This document shows positions 28,984 through 37,299 of a stretch of DNA of 64,000 nucleotides, piece by piece. Under the pieces are notes generated by a model. That model made no database searches and was not told the DNA's origin. It saw only the letters and a list, made by a program, of their open reading frames with translations. A program made the position numbers and the translations under genes. Origin of the DNA: Prado023 sp963736425 (GTDB taxonomy: Bacteria; Actinomycetota; Actinomycetes; S36-B12; CAIYMF01); contig CAVTOX010000014.1 in assembly GCA_963736425.1 (NCBI GenBank), forward strand, positions 310,001 through 374,000. The letters run 5' to 3'. The stretch's first letter is position 1, and each line of letters starts with the position of its first letter.

Positions 28984-29736
28984 CTAAATCGCTGCGCCCC
29001 GGCGGGGGAGCAGGCCCAGGACCAGGCCGAAGAAGGCTGTCCCACCGACCACCAGCAACGGTGTCAGGGTCCCCAGCGCCACGACCCCGTACATGACCAG
29101 CAGGGCCGCCACGCCCACGCCGAGCACGAGGCCCGCCAGGATCCCGAGGATGGTCCGCCCGAACCGGTTCTGCCCAACGGGCACAGCCGGCACGTGGATG
29201 AGCATCCGCAGCAGGATCAGCATGCCGATGCCGCCCAGGACGCTCAGGCCGATCGCGACCCACCCTGCGGGAGACGACAGCGGGTTGCCAGAGAACTGGA
29301 TCCAGCCGGAAACGGTGCACGCCGTGCCGCCCTCACCAGTGAGGTCGACTGTCACCAGCACGAGCCCCGGGATGGCGAAGGGGAGGTACTCGCTCGGCGT
29401 GATGGTGCCGTCGGCCTTCTTCGTGCCCGAGCTGTTGGTCACGTCGCCGGAGAAGGAGAACGGCGTGGCCGTGACCGTCCAGCCGCCATTGGCGATCACT
29501 GCGTCGGAGGACCCCTCCCACTTCACAGGGCCGTCGAAGTCGACCTGGAACGGGTCGTCCTGGGTGGCCCCGGGACCCGGCGCGGCGACTGACTGGATCT
29601 CACCACCGGACGTGGTGAACGACGTCGCTGAGCCCTGACATCCTGAGGCGTCCGCGCCGACCGCGGCTCCAGTGGCCATTCCGGCCAGCAGCAGCGCTGC
29701 CATGGCCGACAGGATCGTGCGAGATGGGTGCCGCAT
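28984..29736 (-). CDS. exported membrane protein of unknown function
   Basis: 250 residues. A signal peptide (MRHPSRTILSAMAALLLAGMA..GAAVG, about 30 residues) precedes an extracellular beta-rich domain of about 110 residues with two cysteines, one just after the signal (GCQG) and one in TACTVSG. The C-terminal third holds three probable membrane helices (WVAIGLSVLGGIGMLILL, ILAGLVLGVGVAALLV and a third ending in LLPRRG). No known domain is recognised. ATG 29736 follows GGAGGAG closely. It converges on the phosphotransferase gene and diverges from bL37. Confidence 0.7.
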   Translation of the reverse strand: MRHPSRTILSAMAALLLAGMATGAAVGADASGCQGSATSFTTSGGEIQSVAAPGPGATQDDPFQVDFDGPVKWEGSSDAVIANGGWTVTATPFSFSGDVTNSSGTKKADGTITPSEYLPFAIPGLVLVTVDLTGEGGTACTVSGWIQFSGNPLSSPAGWVAIGLSVLGGIGMLILLRMLIHVPAVPVGQNRFGRTILGILAGLVLGVGVAALLVMYGVVALGTLTPLLVVGGTAFFGLVLGLLPRRGAAI

Positions 29737-29854
29737 TGCTCCTCCAACGGGCACGCCTGCGTGAGCACGCAGGTGCCCAACCGTCAGTCTGGCAACCCCG
29801 AGTGTGTCCGCGCGAGGGACGGAAGTCCCGACTGTGTGGGAGGTTCTGTCTCGC

Positions 29855-29860
29855 TAGGCT
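29855..29860 (+). promoter_or_regulatory. candidate -10 for the bL37 gene
   Basis: TAGGCT, the same hexamer seen before two other genes here, lies 66 bases before the bL37 ATG. It predicts a short leader carrying the GAGGAG ribosome binding site. No clear -35. Confidence 0.35.
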
Positions 29861-29926
29861 TCGGGATTTCTCCCGCCGTGCGCCGGTGTGCGACCATGGG
29901 GCCTCCGTAGGACTTGAGGAGTCGAC

Positions 29927-30001
29927 ATGAGCAAGCGCGCCCGCAAGCGCCGTTCCCGCAAGGGCAATGGGGCCAACCACGGCCGTCGCCCCAACGCCTG
30001 A
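29927..30001 (+). CDS. ribosomal protein bL37 (24 residues)
   Basis: The 24-residue reading frame starts MSKRARKRRSRKGNGANHG and ends RRPNA. Twelve of its residues are Arg or Lys. It matches bL37, the tiny protein found in structures of the mycobacterial large ribosomal subunit near the decoding-side bridge region and conserved in actinobacteria, where the ANHGKRPN end is invariant. ATG 29927 follows GAGGAG (29916-29921) by five bases. A strong hairpin terminator follows 18 bases after the stop. It is monocistronic and easily missed because of its size. Confidence 0.88.
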   Translation: MSKRARKRRSRKGNGANHGRRPNA

Positions 30002-30019
30002 CCGAGGCCGGCACGCATC

Positions 30020-30046
30020 GAGGAGGGACCCCGCGGGTCCCTCCTC
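30020..30046 (+). terminator. hairpin terminator after bL37
   Basis: A perfect 12-base-pair stem, GAGGAGGGACCC / GGGTCCCTCCTC, closes a three-base loop. There is no U tract, as is common in actinobacteria. Confidence 0.8.
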
Positions 30047-30117
30047 GTTCGCATCTCAGGACTGCTCCGATCGGGGTAACGGTCAAGAGCCGGCACCCAC
30101 GGGTCGAATAGACCCCC

Positions 30118-31260
30118 GTGAGCCTTACATCCGTGGGTTCGGTCTCCTTCGGGATGCCGGAGCGTTCGACCCGGGCAACATCAGCCCGGTCCGTCGAACC
30201 GTACTTGCGCGCCCTGGTCGAATCCGGGGGCTCGGACCTGCATGTGAAGGTCGGGTCTCCACCACGGGTCCGCATCGATGGGCGTCTGCGCAAGCTGCAG
30301 GCCCCAGAGCTGACCGCTGACGACACCGAGCACATGGTCCGCCAGGTGCTGCGCTCGGACCTGGTCGAGTACTTCGAGCGCACGTGCGAGGCGGACTTCG
30401 CCTACTCGATCGAGGGGCTGGGGCGGTTCCGGGTCAATGCGTTCCGCCAGCGCGGATCCGCGGGCATGGTGTTCCGCCGGGTCGCGATCGGCGCCGAGCC
30501 GCTGGAGAACCTCGGACTGCCCGCGGTCGTCTCCGCGCTGGCCACCGAGCCCCGTGGGCTGGTCCTGGTCACCGGTCCGACGGGCTCGGGCAAGTCCACG
30601 ACGCTGGCCGGCATGATCGACCATGTCAACAGCCATCGTGAGGTCAACATCGTCACGATCGAGGACCCGATCGAGATCGTCCACTTCGACAAGCTGGGCA
30701 TGATCAGCCAGCGCGAGGTGCACGTCGACACCGACGACTTCGCCACTGCGATGCGCGGCGCGATGCGCCAGGATCCCGACGTGATCATGGTCGGTGAGAT
30801 GCGTGACCTGGAGACGGTGAAGGCTGCCATCACGGCCGCCGAGACCGGCCACCTGGTCATGTCGACCCTGCACACCGTGGATGCCCAGGAGACCGTCGCC
30901 CGCATCATCGACTTCTTCCCGCCGCACGAGCAGCAGCAGGTGCGGTTCTCGTTGGCCGGCGCCCTGCGCGGGATCCTGTGCCAGCGACTGGTCCTGCGGG
31001 CCGATGGCCGGGGTCGGGCCGTGGTCATGGAGGTCTGCGTCAACACCGGTCGCGTGGCCGATGCCATCGCCGATCCGGGCAAGACGTCCATGCTCTCCTC
31101 GCTGGTGGGCGAGGGTGGCTACTACGGCATGCAGACCTTCGACCAGCACCTCACCGTGCTGTACCGCGACGGGATCGTCAGCCTCGACGCAGCACTTGCG
31201 GCCTCCAGCAACCCGCACGACCTGATGGTCGAGCTGCGCAGGCTGGGCCTCGTGTCCTGA
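30118..31260 (+). CDS. pilT: PilT-like type IV pilus retraction ATPase
   Basis: 380 residues. Hexameric secretion-type ATPase of the PilT/VirB11 class that depolymerises pili. The N-terminal PAS-like domain begins SGGSDLHVKVGSPP, followed by Walker A GPTGSGKST (about 153-161), the aspartate box TIEDPIE, Walker B IMVGEMRDLET and the His box AAETGHLVMSTLHT. A further 25 residues precede the family's usual start, so a later start is possible; GTG 30118 is the first. No pilin, PilB, PilC or PilM-Q gene is in the window, so it stands alone here. Its partners may lie elsewhere in the genome. Confidence 0.88.
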   Translation: MSLTSVGSVSFGMPERSTRATSARSVEPYLRALVESGGSDLHVKVGSPPRVRIDGRLRKLQAPELTADDTEHMVRQVLRSDLVEYFERTCEADFAYSIEGLGRFRVNAFRQRGSAGMVFRRVAIGAEPLENLGLPAVVSALATEPRGLVLVTGPTGSGKSTTLAGMIDHVNSHREVNIVTIEDPIEIVHFDKLGMISQREVHVDTDDFATAMRGAMRQDPDVIMVGEMRDLETVKAAITAAETGHLVMSTLHTVDAQETVARIIDFFPPHEQQQVRFSLAGALRGILCQRLVLRADGRGRAVVMEVCVNTGRVADAIADPGKTSMLSSLVGEGGYYGMQTFDQHLTVLYRDGIVSLDAALAASSNPHDLMVELRRLGLVS

Positions 31261-31278
31261 TCCGGCGGGTCGGCGGCC

Positions 31279-31284
31279 TAGGCT
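31279..31284 (+). promoter_or_regulatory. candidate -10 of a leaderless thioesterase-like transcript
   Basis: TAGGCT followed by exactly seven bases and GTG 31292; no ribosome binding site is present. Confidence 0.6.
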
Positions 31285-31291
31285 CGTCGTC

Positions 31292-31672
31292 GTGACCATC
31301 CTGCGCTTCACCGTCACCGACGACGACACGGCCATCGCCCTGGGCAGCGGCGATGTGCCGGTGCTGGCGACGCCCCGCCTGCTGGCGTGGATGGAGGCGG
31401 CCACGGTTGCCGCCTGCTCGGCACGCGTCGACGCGACAAGCACCACCGTCGGGGTCGAGGTGTGGATGCGTCATCGGCGGGCCTCGACCGTCGGGGCGCT
31501 CGTGGAGGTCGAGGTCACCGATGTCACGGAGCAGGATCGCGGGCTGTCCTTCGAGGTGGTCGCGCGGGAGGCCCCGGCATCTGGCGCAGAGCCGGGGTCG
31601 GCCCGCGAGATCGCCACCGGGAGGGTGGTCCGGGCCATCGTCGATCGCCGCGCGTTCCTCAGCCGCCTCTGA
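31292..31672 (+). CDS. hotdog-fold thioesterase-like protein
   Basis: 126 residues. Resembles the fluoroacetyl-CoA thioesterase (FlK) branch of hotdog proteins: VPVLATPRLLAWMEAATVAAC is the central helix, TTVGVEVWMRHRRAS the following strand. Members hydrolyse acyl-CoA thioesters or simply bind them; the substrate here is unknown. GTG 31292 is preceded by a -10-like TAGGCT at leaderless spacing. No coupling with neighbours. Confidence 0.75.
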   Translation: MTILRFTVTDDDTAIALGSGDVPVLATPRLLAWMEAATVAACSARVDATSTTVGVEVWMRHRRASTVGALVEVEVTDVTEQDRGLSFEVVAREAPASGAEPGSAREIATGRVVRAIVDRRAFLSRL

Positions 31673-31827
31673 TCCCAGCACCCAGCTCTGGGCGCAGCGT
31701 GTATCGCCCATCCCATGGGCGGACCTTAGCCAGAGCATGGTGGCTGTTGGAAGCGACCCCAGCGACATCCGCCGTAGCGTCAGTGTCATGCCCACCAGCC
31801 CGGTGGGACCGAACTGAGGAGGTACCC

Positions 31828-32577
31828 ATGCGCATCCGCATCATGGCCCTGTCCGGCGCCCTTGCCGTGTCCACGCTCATGGCCGCCCCGGCGATGGCCG
31901 ACACGACCACTACCCAGACCCAGACCCAGCCGCTGCCGTGGCCCCGGCGCCGGCGCAGACCCATGCCAAGCTCAGGTTCCGAAACTCGTGCAAGCCGAAG
32001 ATCGCCACCCTCCCGGCGGCGGTCGAGGGCCTGCCGGCGTCCTTCGGGCCCGGGGTCGACAAGGGTCTCTACATCTGGCACGAGCAGGCCGGCTGGCGCG
32101 TACGCCTGACCCACCCCGCAGACCGACAACCCGAAGCTCATCGAGGTGTGGGGTCGGATCACCTCGACCCGCAAGCTGTCGAACGTCAGGACGATCCAGC
32201 TCGAGGACAAGCAGCGCGGTGAGTGGGTGAAGACCAAGAACAAGGTCATGGAGTTCCGGTTCATCAACGGCGGCTTCATCGACGGCATCAACTTCAACGC
32301 CAGCTGCTCCGGACGTCTGGGCTTCACGGTCTGGGAGGTCACCCGCGACGCGGCAACCGGGAAGCCGGTCCGTGACGCGAACGGCAAGGTCGTGCGCACA
32401 CGTCTGCCGATCTACGTCGGGACCACCCCGACCCTGGTGTCCGACACCACCGACCCAGCGCTGGCCACCAACGCCCCCAAAGACGTGTCCCGCGTGGTGA
32501 TCCTGCGCACGCCGGTCAAGCCGGTCAAGCCCGTCGCGCCAGTCCCTGCGGACCCAGCGGTGACGCCGGCTGCCTGA
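31828..32577 (+). CDS. secreted protein of unknown function, two compensating frameshifts
   Basis: About 249 residues. ATG 31828 after GAGGAGGT starts a clean signal peptide (IMALSGALAVSTLMAAPAMA, cleavage after AMA). The mature part then jumps frame twice: near 31930-31938 a base seems missing, after which AQTHAKLRFRNSCKPKIATL ... YIWHEQAGWRVRLTHP reads well; an extra C in the CCCC run 32114-32117 then returns to the first frame for QTDNPKLIEVWGRITSTRK to the end at 32577. It has two cysteines (NSCKP, ASCSG) and a C-terminal proline/valine repeat (PVKPVKPVAPVP). No domain recognised. Confidence 0.6.
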
Positions 32578-32720
32578 CCGATTCCACGGCCCGTGGTCGC
32601 GCCTGGCCCGTGAGGGTTTCAGGCGTGGCCACGGGCAGTCGGCTGTCCGGGTCGACGAGCGAGGGGGGGTCCCGCCCCGCACCCAGATACAGTGGGTCCC
32701 CCCGAGGTGAGGAACTCCCG

Positions 32721-33770
32721 ATGTCCGAGGACCGCGGCGCCGTGATGGCCGCCGAGATCGCCGAGCAGCCCGAGGCACTTGCCCGCCTCCTGGCCCCCGA
32801 GTCCCTCGCGCGGGCACAGCACCTCGCCGAAGCCATCCGGGAACGGCACCCGAGGTTCGTCCTGCTCGCGGCGCGCGGGACGAGCGACCATGCCGCCCTC
32901 TACGCGAAGTACCTGGTCGAAGTCTCCCTGGGCCTTCCCGCCGGGCTTGCCTCGCCGTCGACGATGACGGCGTACGGAGCCCGGCCGGACCTCTCCGACG
33001 TCCTGCTGCTCACCGTGAGCCAGAGCGGCGGCTCGCCGGACCTCGTCGAGACCGTCCGCACAGCGCGAGCCGGCGGGGCCACCACGCTGGCGGTCACGAA
33101 CAACCCCGAGAGCGCATTGGCCGCGGCCGCGGAGCTGCAGTTCGACGTCCTGGCCGGTCCCGAGCGCGCGGTCGCGGCGACCAAGTCCTACTCCTCCCAG
33201 CTGCTGGCACTCTGGCTGGTCATCGATGCGTTCCGGGGCGGGGACGCGGCTGCCGCCAGGGCGATCCCCGAGGCGGCCCAATCCCTGGTGGATCGGCGCG
33301 AGGAGGTCACGGAGCTGGCATCGCGCTACCGGTTCACCGACCGGCTGGTGACCACCGGGCGCGGGTACTCCTACCCGACGGCGCGCGAGGCGGCACTGAA
33401 GCTCATGGAGACCTCGTACGTGGCGGCCCATGCCTTCTCCGGTGCCGACCTGCTGCATGGCCCGCTGGCGATGATCGACCACGACCATCCGGTGATCGCC
33501 ATCGTGCCGGACGGCAAGGGTGCCGAGGCCATGCAGCCGGTCCTCGAGCGGCTGGCTGAGCGTGGGGCGGACGTGACGGTGTTCGGTGGCGCGCGCTCGA
33601 CGGCCCTGGGCACGGTGGGCTACGACCTGCGCTGCGAGAACGTCACAGAGGAGCTTCACCCTGTGGTCGACATCATCCCGCTGCAGCAGCTGGCACTGCA
33701 GATGACGCTTGCCCGCGGGTTCAACCCGGATGCCCCGCGTGGCCTGAGCAAGGTCACCGAGACGCTGTAG
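32721..33770 (+). CDS. SIS-domain protein, GlmS-isomerase-like / AgaS-type
   Basis: 349 residues with two SIS (sugar isomerase) domains and no N-terminal glutaminase domain, so it is not a full glucosamine-6-phosphate synthase. The first sugar-phosphate loop is LLTVSQSGGSPDLVE, preceded by LLAARGTSDHAALYAK; the C-terminal active-site helix reads ALKLMETSYVAAHAFSGADLLHGP. Such proteins isomerise or deaminate amino-sugar phosphates. ATG 32721 fits the family start (RGAVMAAEIAEQPEAL) and follows GTGAGGA. A -10-like TACAGT lies at 32688-32693. No amino-sugar genes adjoin it. Confidence 0.85.
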   Translation: MSEDRGAVMAAEIAEQPEALARLLAPESLARAQHLAEAIRERHPRFVLLAARGTSDHAALYAKYLVEVSLGLPAGLASPSTMTAYGARPDLSDVLLLTVSQSGGSPDLVETVRTARAGGATTLAVTNNPESALAAAAELQFDVLAGPERAVAATKSYSSQLLALWLVIDAFRGGDAAAARAIPEAAQSLVDRREEVTELASRYRFTDRLVTTGRGYSYPTAREAALKLMETSYVAAHAFSGADLLHGPLAMIDHDHPVIAIVPDGKGAEAMQPVLERLAERGADVTVFGGARSTALGTVGYDLRCENVTEELHPVVDIIPLQQLALQMTLARGFNPDAPRGLSKVTETL

Positions 33771-33832
33771 GGAGAAGCCGCATCCCGGGGGAGCGGCGGT
33801 GAGTCTGCGCCGGTGGCGCGGGGAGGGCAGGG

Positions 33833-35293
33833 GTGCAGGTGGCAGTGCGCACGCTGGCGGAGATCGCCTCCGATCGAACCGATCTGGAGCCGGGGGCGAT
33901 CGCGCACTGCGAGGCACTGCTGCGCGATCTCGGGCTGCTCGCCGACCTCGCCTTCTCGGACCTCATCCTGTGGCTGCCGGTGTGGAACCAGGGCGGGTTC
34001 GTGGCCGCTGCCCAGGTACGTCCCTCGACGGCCGCAACGCGCTACCCCAACGACCTCGTGGGGGCGTTCACCCCCCGGGGTCGCCGCCCGGAGCTGGATC
34101 GGGCGTGGTCGGCCCCGGGGCTCGGTCAGCTCGCGCCGCGCACGGACCCGCTCCTGCCCGCTGCCGGTGAGGCGGTTGGGGTGGGGCTGACCGCCAACGG
34201 CCCCTGGATCGCGGCCCTGACCCGCTCAGGCGTCCCCGCCACCCGCGCATCGGGCACCCTCGAGCGCGCCTACCTGCGGGCCGCGGATGACCTCTTCTCG
34301 ATGATCCGGGCCGGGGAGTTCCCCTACCGCGAGGTCTCGGACTCCACTGGGGCCGAGCCACGGGTCGGCGATGGCATGATCCGACTCGATGCGTCCGGGG
34401 TTGTCGAGTTCGCGAGCCCGAACGCCTCATCGGCCTACCGCCGGCTCGGCCTGGCGACCGACCTCCTCGGGGCGCACCTCGGGCTCGTCAGCGGGCGGAT
34501 CGCCCGTCGGGGTGGGGCCGTGGACGCCAATGTCGCGCTGGTGTGCGGAGGCCGGATGCCCGGGGAGGTCGAGCTCTCCTCGGACACCGCAACAGTCACG
34601 GTCCGGGCGTTGCCGATGCGCGGCCCAGCCGGGCAGCGTGGCTCCCTGGTGCTTGTGCGCGACGTCACCGAGCTGCGCCGGCGCGAGCGTGCCCTGTTGA
34701 GCAAGGACGCGACGATCCGTGAGATCCATCACCGGGTCAAGAACAACCTGCAGACCGTTGCAGCACTGCTACGGCTTCAGGCCAGGCGCCTGGACGAACC
34801 GGGGGCGGCCGCAGCCCTGGCAGAGGCCGAGCGACGTGTCGGTGCGATCGCCGTCGTGCACGACCTCCTTGCACAGGCGAGCACCGAGGAAGTGCCCTTC
34901 GACGCCGTCGCCGACAGGCTCGTGACGATGGTGCGCCAGACCGCGGCGCCTGACATGGGGGCCCGGCGGATCGTGCGTACGGGGTCCTTCGGCGAGGTGC
35001 CCGCCGAGCAGGCGACGGCCCTGGCGATGGCGCTCGTCGAGCTGCTGGCCAATGCCGTCGAGCATGGCGCCGACGACGTGGAGCTGCGCAGCGTCCGCGA
35101 CCCGGTGGGGCTGCACGTCGTGGTCAGCGATCGCGGGCCTGGATTCCCCGACGGTTTCGAGGTGGCCTCATCCCCTCGGCTGGGACTGCGGATCGTGGAC
35201 ACGCTGGTCCGCGAGGAGCTCAACGGGACGCTGACACTGGGACGGTCCGGTGACCGCACGAAGGTCGCGGTCGACATTCCGCCTGAGCAATGA
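33833..35293 (+). CDS. pdtaS: PdtaS sensor histidine kinase
   Basis: 486 residues, soluble. Matches mycobacterial PdtaS (Rv3220c) throughout: N-terminal GAF domain (ADLAFSDLILWLPV), central PAS domain (DGMIRLDASGVVEFASPNASSAY), HisKA_2 box KDATIREIHHRVKNNLQTVAALLRLQ (quoted for identity; phospho-His near residue 299-300), and an HATPase domain with N box ELLANAVEHGADD and GLRIVDTLV. Its partner PdtaR is an RNA-binding antiterminator, not seen here. GTG 33833 or GTG 33839 may be used; GGGAGGG lies just before. As in M. tuberculosis it faces whiB1, with a shared terminator between them. Confidence 0.93.
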   Translation: MQVAVRTLAEIASDRTDLEPGAIAHCEALLRDLGLLADLAFSDLILWLPVWNQGGFVAAAQVRPSTAATRYPNDLVGAFTPRGRRPELDRAWSAPGLGQLAPRTDPLLPAAGEAVGVGLTANGPWIAALTRSGVPATRASGTLERAYLRAADDLFSMIRAGEFPYREVSDSTGAEPRVGDGMIRLDASGVVEFASPNASSAYRRLGLATDLLGAHLGLVSGRIARRGGAVDANVALVCGGRMPGEVELSSDTATVTVRALPMRGPAGQRGSLVLVRDVTELRRRERALLSKDATIREIHHRVKNNLQTVAALLRLQARRLDEPGAAAALAEAERRVGAIAVVHDLLAQASTEEVPFDAVADRLVTMVRQTAAPDMGARRIVRTGSFGEVPAEQATALAMALVELLANAVEHGADDVELRSVRDPVGLHVVVSDRGPGFPDGFEVASSPRLGLRIVDTLVREELNGTLTLGRSGDRTKVAVDIPPEQ

Positions 35294-35295
35294 TG

Positions 35296-35323
35296 AGCGG
35301 CCGACCCGGTGGGGTCGGCCGCT
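35296..35323. terminator. bidirectional terminator between pdtaS and whiB1
   Basis: Perfect 12-base-pair stem AGCGGCCGACCC / GGGTCGGCCGCT with a four-base loop, three bases after the pdtaS stop and 28 bases from the end of whiB1. It can end both convergent transcripts. Confidence 0.82.
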
Positions 35324-35350
35324 GCCTGACGGGATGCGGGTTTGACAGTG

Positions 35351-35605
35351 TCAGCTGTGGGCGCGGGCGCGGGCCCGGGCGTTGCGACGCTTGAGTGCGC
35401 GGCGCTCGTCCTCACTCATGCCGCCCCAGACGCCTGCGTCCTGGCCGCTCTCGATGGCCCACTTCAGGCAGAGGTCGACAACCTCGCAGCGATGGCACAC
35501 AGCGCGTGCCTCCTCGATCTGCATGAGTGCGGGGCCGGTGTTCCCAATCGGGAAGAACAACTCGGGATCCTCATCACGGCATGCCGCCTTGTGGCGCCAG
35601 TCCAT
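35351..35605 (-). CDS. whiB1: WhiB1, iron-sulfur transcription factor
   Basis: 84 residues, the same length as mycobacterial WhiB1. The four 4Fe-4S cysteines are C9, C37, C40 and C46, followed by the G-V/I-W-G-G turn (DAGVWGGMSEDERRALKRRN) and a basic tail ARARARAHS that contacts DNA. WhiB1 binds the primary sigma factor and responds to nitric oxide. ATG 35605 follows GAGGAG; longer in-frame sequence upstream lacks family similarity. Its long upstream region suggests complex control. Confidence 0.96.
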   Translation of the reverse strand: MDWRHKAACRDEDPELFFPIGNTGPALMQIEEARAVCHRCEVVDLCLKWAIESGQDAGVWGGMSEDERRALKRRNARARARAHS

Positions 35606-35922
35606 GTCTCCTCGGCTTTCCTGCACCCCGATCGGGGCACGCTCACGGTGGTGCCAGCGGATATCCGGGCCGGTTCGTCGGCCCCGATCACCCTCCGGTA
35701 CGCTTGCGACGGTTATGGGGTGTGTCCCCACATCGTCCTGACTGCCCTCAAGGGTCGCAGACGATGCGGCTTGTCACAAGGGTTGTGCCCCGCGTGGGAC
35801 GACTTCAGGCTGTCGCGTACGTCACATTCCGGTCCGCAAACGCCACCATCCGCGCAGATCCCGCCATTTCGGGGCGTGCCGGGTGCTGTTTCGCCTACCG
35901 CATCGGCGATTCGGCGTGTTCG
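35606..35922 (-). promoter_or_regulatory. 317-base whiB1 upstream region with two dyads
   Basis: No gene is seen here. The part nearest whiB1 should carry its promoter and leader (about 100-150 bases). Two dyads stand out: TGGGG-TGTGT-CCCCA at 35716-35730 and the perfect 5-1-5 palindrome CTTGTCACAAG at 35770-35780, which holds a TGTGA half-site like those bound by CRP-family regulators. In mycobacteria whiB1 is controlled by the CRP protein, so this is a reasonable candidate operator, but not shown. The rest, next to the lipid kinase gene, holds nothing recognisable. Confidence 0.45.
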
Positions 35923-36879
35923 TCAGCCGATGATGCGTAGCGCATGGGGTGCGTGCCGGAAGAAGGCCCGCTCGATGTGGCCCATGTAGTCCCCGTCGAT
36001 CTGCAGGGCGGTCGGGGTTTCCGACGCGATCGTGAACGCCTCCTCATCGTGCAGGAGGGTCAATTGGCCAGGGACCGCCCCGGACCGGCTGCCGCGCAGC
36101 ATCCGAAGGCCGAACCTCGCCGCCGGGAGCGGGCCGAGGGAGTGCGGCGCGAACACGTCCAGCCCCAGGTCGAACGATGCCCGTGGGCACGGGTTGATCG
36201 CGAACGGTCCGAAGAACGTCCACGGCGCGGTGTTCTGGATGATCGCCATGGCAAGCCCCTCGATGGGGTCCTCGCCGGGCAGTTGCAGGCTCAACGGGGC
36301 GGGACCCCGCCGTCCGAGGTCGCCGAAGTACTGCTGGGCCGCAGTCCGCACGTACCGCGTCGGGCTTGCGACCCGACCTTCCGCGCGCTGGGCCTCCATC
36401 GAGGCGATCACCTCGGCATCGAGGCCCACCCCGGCGTTGATCGTGAACCAGTGGGAGCGCTGTTCACCGGACTCGAGCGCCGTGAAGTGCACATTGCCCA
36501 GGCCAACATCGTGGCTGGAGTCCGTGCGCAGGGACTCCAGGATCATGCCGGTCGCCTCGATCGCGTCATTGGGGAACCCGAGTGCGCGCGCCATGACGTT
36601 GGCCGACCCTCCGGGGATGGTCGCCAGCATCGGGAGGTCGGGGTGCACGGAGTTGAGCATCCCGTTGACGGCCTCGTTGATCGTGCCGTCCCCGCCGAGG
36701 GTGATCAGGAGGTCGAGTCCGTTCGACTCCGATGCCAGCAGCTCGGCGTGCCCTCGGTGCGTGGTCGTGACGACTTCGAGGTCCACCTCGTGTCCCAGAG
36801 CCCGGGTGATGACGTCGCGCATCCCTGCTGAGGTGCTGGTCGCCTGGGGGTTGGCGATCAGCAGGCCGCGCGGCTTCAT
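35923..36879 (-). CDS. diacylglycerol kinase-family lipid kinase
   Basis: 318 residues. DAGK catalytic domain at the N-terminus (GLLIANPQATSTS, then the nucleotide loop TLGGDGTINEAVNG and IPGGSANVMARALG), followed by a YegS-like C-terminal beta domain (TALQIDGDYMG). These cytosolic or membrane-associated enzymes phosphorylate diacylglycerol or related lipids; some actinobacterial members act on sphingoid or inositol lipids. ATG 36879 is supported by TACAGT seven bases upstream and the family start MKPRGLLIANP; an apparent longer frame continues upstream through the divergent gene and is rejected. Confidence 0.87.
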   Translation of the reverse strand: MKPRGLLIANPQATSTSAGMRDVITRALGHEVDLEVVTTTHRGHAELLASESNGLDLLITLGGDGTINEAVNGMLNSVHPDLPMLATIPGGSANVMARALGFPNDAIEATGMILESLRTDSSHDVGLGNVHFTALESGEQRSHWFTINAGVGLDAEVIASMEAQRAEGRVASPTRYVRTAAQQYFGDLGRRGPAPLSLQLPGEDPIEGLAMAIIQNTAPWTFFGPFAINPCPRASFDLGLDVFAPHSLGPLPAARFGLRMLRGSRSGAVPGQLTLLHDEEAFTIASETPTALQIDGDYMGHIERAFFRHAPHALRIIG

Positions 36880-36886
36880 GTGGCCA

Positions 36887-36904
36887 ACTGTAGGCCCGTA
36901 CTCT
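36887..36904. promoter_or_regulatory. divergent pair of candidate leaderless -10 elements
   Basis: On the minus strand TACAGT (36892-36887) is seven bases from ATG 36879; on the plus strand TACTCT (36899-36904) is six bases from ATG 36911. The two start codons are only 31 bases apart, so the -35 region of each promoter would lie inside the other gene. Confidence 0.6.
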
Positions 36905-36910
36905 GGCGCC

Positions 36911-37279
36911 ATGGCCGATCCTGTGCGCCCCCTCGTCGCGATCGCGGGGGCGGAGGCGCTGGCTGCCGCGGTGCTGAGCATCCTCATCGGACTCGGCACC
37001 CGCGGATCCGACCTCGACGTCTGGATCGCAGTGGCCACGGTGGTGATGTGGGCGGTCATCGTGGGCGCGCTGGCCCTGGTCTGGTTCGGTCTGCTCCGGC
37101 GTCGCCGGGTCGCCCGCACGCCGTTCCTGCTGGCCCAGGCATTCGCGCTCGTGGTGGCCTGGCCCTTGGTGAGTTCGGACGTGGTCTACGACAAGGCAGC
37201 GGGGGTTGCGCTGGGGATCGCCGGCGTGGTGGGACTGGTGCTCGGGCTGCGGCCAGCAGTACGCGAGGCGCTGGCCTGA
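36911..37279 (+). CDS. small four-helix membrane protein
   Basis: 122 residues with four hydrophobic segments (about residues 8-27, 38-62, 72-86 and 98-114). A basic stretch LLRRRRVARTP between helices two and three should face the cytoplasm. No domain is recognised; similar small integral membrane proteins are common in actinobacteria. The start is supported by a -10-like element at leaderless spacing. It converges on sigF with 20 bases between stops. Confidence 0.7.
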   Translation: MADPVRPLVAIAGAEALAAAVLSILIGLGTRGSDLDVWIAVATVVMWAVIVGALALVWFGLLRRRRVARTPFLLAQAFALVVAWPLVSSDVVYDKAAGVALGIAGVVGLVLGLRPAVREALA

Positions 37280-37299
37280 CCAGCCTGTCCGGGACTGGC

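Noticed and set aside
36880..37120. N-terminal extension of the lipid kinase (to 37119 on the minus strand)
   Set aside because: It would run antisense through the membrane protein gene and lacks family likeness; ATG 36879 has a well-placed -10.
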